The translations under genes were made by a program, and so were the position numbers. DNA of 64,000 bases from an uncultured Lachnospiraceae bacterium (GTDB lineage Bacteria; Bacillota; Clostridia; Lachnospirales; Lachnospiraceae): contig CAKREB010000007.1 of NCBI GenBank assembly GCA_934317005.1, positions 1 through 64,000 on the forward strand, given 5' to 3'. Numbering within the stretch: the stretch's first letter is position 1; each line of letters begins with the position of its first letter. A model generated the notes under the pieces. That model saw nothing but the letters and a program-made list of their open reading frames with translations. It ran no database searches and was not told the origin of the DNA. Below are positions 61,076 to 64,000 of the stretch, piece after piece.

Positions 61076-62413
61076 TTATGCTTCTGTTTGCTGTGTTGTA
61101 TCTGCTGCTTCCATATTCTTTGGAAGAACAAGATTTAAGATTAACGCTACAATGAATACTACCGCTACACAGTTCTCTGCAAATACAGTTTCTACAATCC
61201 TAGGGAAAATGCTGAAAATCTCAGGAACCTGTGTAAAGCCAATTCCCATACTGATAGACAGTGCGGCAATAGTGATATTTCTCTGAGAAAATCCGCAGTT
61301 TCCAATCATCTGCAGACCACTTACTACAATCGTACCAAACATCATGATCGTGCACCCACCTAAAACAGCATCCGGCAATGTAGCAAGAAGTGCTCCAAAG
61401 ATTGGGAAAATTCCTGCTAATATCATGATAATTGCTCCGGTTGCGATAGTAAAGCGGTTGACAACCTTTGTCATAGCAACCAGTCCTACATTCTGACTAA
61501 AGGATGTGATTGGAAGACATCCAAATACAGTAGAAAGTGCACTGATATAACCATCACAGGCGATGGAACCTGCTGTTTCTTTTTCTGTTACCTGACGTCC
61601 CAGACCGGATGAAGCTAACGCTGAAGTATCACCAATCGTTTCTGTGGCAGATACTAAGAAGATCAATACAACAGAAATGATCGCGTTCAGATGAAATTCC
61701 GGTTTAAATGGAAGCAATGACGGCATAGCGATGATAGAAGTATCTTTTAATGCTGAAAAATCAACTACGCCCATAATGATTGCCACGATATAACCAACCA
61801 CCAGACCGAAAAGAACAGATAACTGCTTCCAGTATGATTTTGCCAAAATATTAAATACAAGGCAGCAAAGCAATGTAATACTTCCTAAAATCCAGTTTGT
61901 AGCAGAGCCAAAGTTTTCACTTCCACTGCCACCACCAAAGGATGAAGCACCAACTGACAAAAGAGAAAATCCGATTGCCGTAACAACACTTGCCGCTACG
62001 ATCGGAGAAATAAGCTTTGTCCAATACTTAGCAAACAAACCAAGTGTTCCCTCTACAAGACCACCGACTAAAACAGCACCTACGATCGCATTGTACCCAT
62101 ATACCGGTCCCAAATAGCAAAATACTGATACAAAGGTAAAACTGATTCCCATAACGATAGGAAGTCCTGAACCGATTCTCCATAATGGGAACAACTGGAT
62201 CAATGTTCCAATTCCGGCAATGATCATCGCACTCTGGATCAACATGGCACTCTGCTTTGAAGAAAGACCACATGCACTTGCTACAATAAAGATTGGCGCA
62301 ATATTTGCGACAAACATGGCAAGAATGTGCTGTAAACCAAATGGAATTGCTTTGGCAACCGGAACCCTTCCTTCCAGCTGGTAAATATTATTAATATCTG
62401 ATGTTTTATTCAT
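61076..62413 (-). CDS. pbuX: Purine (xanthine/uracil family) permease, NCS2
   Basis: 445 residues from MNKTSDINNIYQL (62413; GAGG 6 nt upstream). About 12-14 membrane helices. NCS2 signatures: GLQHILAMFVANIAP in the first helix, and QNVGLVAMTKV, which fits the family's QNxGxxxxTK motif. ATETIGDTSALASSG carries the conserved acidic residue of helix 8. It probably imports xanthine, given the adjacent xpt 66 bp upstream. Confidence 0.94.
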   Translation of the reverse strand: MNKTSDINNIYQLEGRVPVAKAIPFGLQHILAMFVANIAPIFIVASACGLSSKQSAMLIQSAMIIAGIGTLIQLFPLWRIGSGLPIVMGISFTFVSVFCYLGPVYGYNAIVGAVLVGGLVEGTLGLFAKYWTKLISPIVAASVVTAIGFSLLSVGASSFGGGSGSENFGSATNWILGSITLLCCLVFNILAKSYWKQLSVLFGLVVGYIVAIIMGVVDFSALKDTSIIAMPSLLPFKPEFHLNAIISVVLIFLVSATETIGDTSALASSGLGRQVTEKETAGSIACDGYISALSTVFGCLPITSFSQNVGLVAMTKVVNRFTIATGAIIMILAGIFPIFGALLATLPDAVLGGCTIMMFGTIVVSGLQMIGNCGFSQRNITIAALSISMGIGFTQVPEIFSIFPRIVETVFAENCVAVVFIVALILNLVLPKNMEAADTTQQTEA

Positions 62414-62479
62414 TTTTATCCTCATTTCTGTATATAATCTACATTTTTCTTTTCCATTCTCAAAACCCCTGCTGCCAAT

Positions 62480-63061
62480 TTACTGCTCACGAAAATGAAT
62501 CTCTCCGGTCTTAGCATCCATGCCATCCACAATAGCAAGAGATTCTAACTGGAAACCAAGATTACGGATCAGTCTTCCTCCAACCTGAAATCCTTTTTCA
62601 ATCGCAATTCCGATTCCCTCAACACTGGCACCGGACTCCTGTACAATCGAGATCAGCCCCTGCAATGCACATCCGTTTGCCAAAAAATCATCAATGATCA
62701 GGACTTTATCGTCCGGTGTTAAGAATTTTTTAGAAACGATGACCTGATTTTTACACTTGTGTGTAAAGGACTCTACCTCTGCCACATACATCTCGCCCTC
62801 GATATTGATGCTTTTGGACTTTTTGGCAAAAACAACCGGCACATGAAAATGTCTTGCAACCACACAGGCGATTCCGATTCCTGATGCTTCGATTGTTAAT
62901 ATCTTATTAATCTCTTTGTCGGCAAAGCGTCGTTTAAATTCCTCTCCCATCTGCTCAAAAAGTTCAATATCCATCTGATGGTTCAAAAAACTGTCCACCT
63001 TTAAGACATTTCCCTCTTTTACAATGCCATCCTTCATAATTCTTTCTTCTAAAAAATTCAT
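62480..63061 (-). CDS. xpt: Xanthine phosphoribosyltransferase
   Basis: 193 residues; GGAGG lies 9 nt before the ATG. It converts xanthine and PRPP to XMP. Type I PRTase motifs: [14 protein letters not shown] (PRPP binding), [27 protein letters not shown]. Length equals the Bacillus enzyme. It starts 26 bp after the hybrid-kinase gene, with no room for the purine riboswitch that usually precedes xpt-pbuX. Confidence 0.97.
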   Translation of the reverse strand: MNFLEERIMKDGIVKEGNVLKVDSFLNHQMDIELFEQMGEEFKRRFADKEINKILTIEASGIGIACVVARHFHVPVVFAKKSKSINIEGEMYVAEVESFTHKCKNQVIVSKKFLTPDDKVLIIDDFLANGCALQGLISIVQESGASVEGIGIAIEKGFQVGGRLIRNLGFQLESLAIVDGMDAKTGEIHFREQ

Positions 63062-63087
63062 AATTGTTTTCCTCCGTTCTGATTCGA

Positions 63088-64000
63088 TTATCCTTCCTCA
63101 CCCTTTTCATTTTTTAGATAGAAATACAGCGTTTCATACAGCACCTTTGTATCGATCGGTTTTGCCAGATGATCATCCATACCGGCTTCGCTCGATTTCT
63201 GCCTGTCTTCATCGTAGGCATTCGCTGTCATCGCTATAATCGGAACTGTTTTTGCATCCTGACGCTCCATGTTGCGGATCATCCTTGTCGCCTGCAGTCC
63301 ATCCATCACAGGCATGCGGACGTCCATCAGAATCGCATCAATCTCATCCGGTTCTGATTTCTGAAAACGTTCCACTGCAATCTTTCCGTTATTAGCAATC
63401 ATAACATCTGCGTTCTTTTTTCTCAACAACTTTGTGATAATCATTTGATTTAAATCATGATCTTCTACAACTAAAATCTCTTTCCCCGTAAAGTCGATCG
63501 TCTGAACTACATCCTCTGCTTCCGGTGATATTTCGTATTCGGCAGCAATTGGAGCCGTAATCTGGATTACAAATTCCGTTCCCTTTCCTATCTCACTTTC
63601 TACACTTAGTGTTCCATTCATTTTGTCAACAATACCTTTTGCGATCGACAAACCAAGGCCGGTTCCCTGCGTAGATGCTACAACCTGATTATTTTCCTGC
63701 GTAAACGGTTTAAACATATGCTCCTGAAATTCCCGGCTCATGCCGATACCACTGTCTTTGACCCGAAACTCAAGCAAGAGATTTTTTCCCTGCTTTTTAG
63801 CTTTGCAAAACAACCGGATTTTTCCGCCGATATCCGTATATTTCACTGCATTTGTCAAAAGATTAAAGATTACCTGATTTAAGCGCATCTTATCAATATA
63901 GATTGCAGAATAAGATACCTCATCTACAATCTTAAACTGTATCTGCTTCTGACTGCACAGCGGAATAAACAGTGTTTCCACACTCTTCTTAAATTCTTCA
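63088..64000 (-). CDS. Hybrid sensor histidine kinase, C-terminal part (cut by window edge)
   Basis: The frame is open through the right window end; 303 residues are visible. HATPase domain: [14 protein letters not shown] (N box), VKDSGIGMS (G1), [21 protein letters not shown] (G2). A receiver domain follows: [13 protein letters not shown], phosphoacceptor Asp in [12 protein letters not shown], Thr in AMTANA and Lys in LAKPID. Sensor and dimerisation domains lie outside the window. The receiver is C-terminal, with no output or Hpt domain after it. It is followed closely by xpt-pbuX. Confidence 0.93.
   Translation of the reverse strand, partial: EEFKKSVETLFIPLCSQKQIQFKIVDEVSYSAIYIDKMRLNQVIFNLLTNAVKYTDIGGKIRLFCKAKKQGKNLLLEFRVKDSGIGMSREFQEHMFKPFTQENNQVVASTQGTGLGLSIAKGIVDKMNGTLSVESEIGKGTEFVIQITAPIAAEYEISPEAEDVVQTIDFTGKEILVVEDHDLNQMIITKLLRKKNADVMIANNGKIAVERFQKSEPDEIDAILMDVRMPVMDGLQATRMIRNMERQDAKTVPIIAMTANAYDEDRQKSSEAGMDDHLAKPIDTKVLYETLYFYLKNEKGEEG

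Noticed and set aside
63062..63087. Purine riboswitch expected before xpt
   Set aside because: Only 26 bp are available between genes. No riboswitch core can fit.
1..64000. tRNA, rRNA, tmRNA or SRP RNA genes
   Set aside because: I looked for cloverleaf-like and known structured RNA features in the gaps and found none that I could support by eye; a dedicated RNA search could still find something small.

Overview
The window looks like a chromosomal segment of a low-GC, spore-forming Clostridia bacterium, most likely in the family Lachnospiraceae. The evidence is a complete spoIVA, the Firmicutes order ylxM / ffh-rpsP-khpA-rimM-trmD, strong AGGAGG ribosome binding sites, a BofC-C-like protein, and many BspA-type leucine-rich-repeat (LRR) surface proteins. 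The species cannot be fixed from the sequence alone. Almost everything is on the minus strand, so operons read from high to low coordinates.

Layout. 1-0.6 kb: edge of an IS200/IS605 element (tnpA complete, tnpB cut by the window start). 0.6-7 kb: BofC-C-like protein, membrane-anchored MutS-family ATPase, SH3-NlpC/P60 hydrolase and two paralogous secreted proteins. 7.2-9.7 kb: an AraC regulator (plus strand) and spoIVA. 10-20 kb: an apparent operon led by a secreted CHAP amidase, followed by an FHA membrane protein, a Sel1-repeat protein, a protein kinase, a TerY-like VWA protein, a PP2C phosphatase, a zinc-ribbon membrane protein and a DUF4190 protein. This is a TerY-P-type kinase/VWA/phosphatase triad with extra parts. 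20-30 kb: more secreted proteins (Ig-like/DUF6273, small LRR, second CHAP, transglutaminase-LRR) and intergenic regions rich in hairpins. 30-30.7 kb: mazEF. 30.7-40.6 kb: a second phosphosignalling operon made of a zinc-ribbon/PASTA kinase, an unrecognised cytosolic protein and two giant paralogous LRR surface proteins. 40.8-48 kb: translation and secretion core genes with apbE-DUF2752 appended. 48.3-53.6 kb: a sodium-pumping biotin decarboxylase cluster of methylmalonyl-CoA decarboxylase order plus a second carboxyltransferase. 54-64 kb: dacF, a chvE-mmsA-mmsB type sugar ABC transporter, CorA, pbuX-xpt and the 3' part of a hybrid histidine kinase.

The main observation is that four separate transcription units between 20 and 41 kb share one promoter architecture on the minus strand. 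An 18-bp box (consensus AACTGAAAAAAACGGAAA) lies 21-22 bp upstream of an extended -10 (TGn-TATGTT/TATAAT). The units are the CHAP-led TerY-P operon, the second CHAP gene, the transglutaminase-LRR gene and the PASTA-kinase/giant-LRR operon. A fifth, weaker copy precedes the NlpC/P60 gene. Two Ser/Thr phosphosignalling modules and most of the large secreted proteins therefore look like one cell-surface regulon. The box binder and the signal are unknown.

Limits: all assignments are read by eye from translated sequence and motifs; no database search was run. Start sites were chosen by Shine-Dalgarno position and often differ from the longest reading frame.
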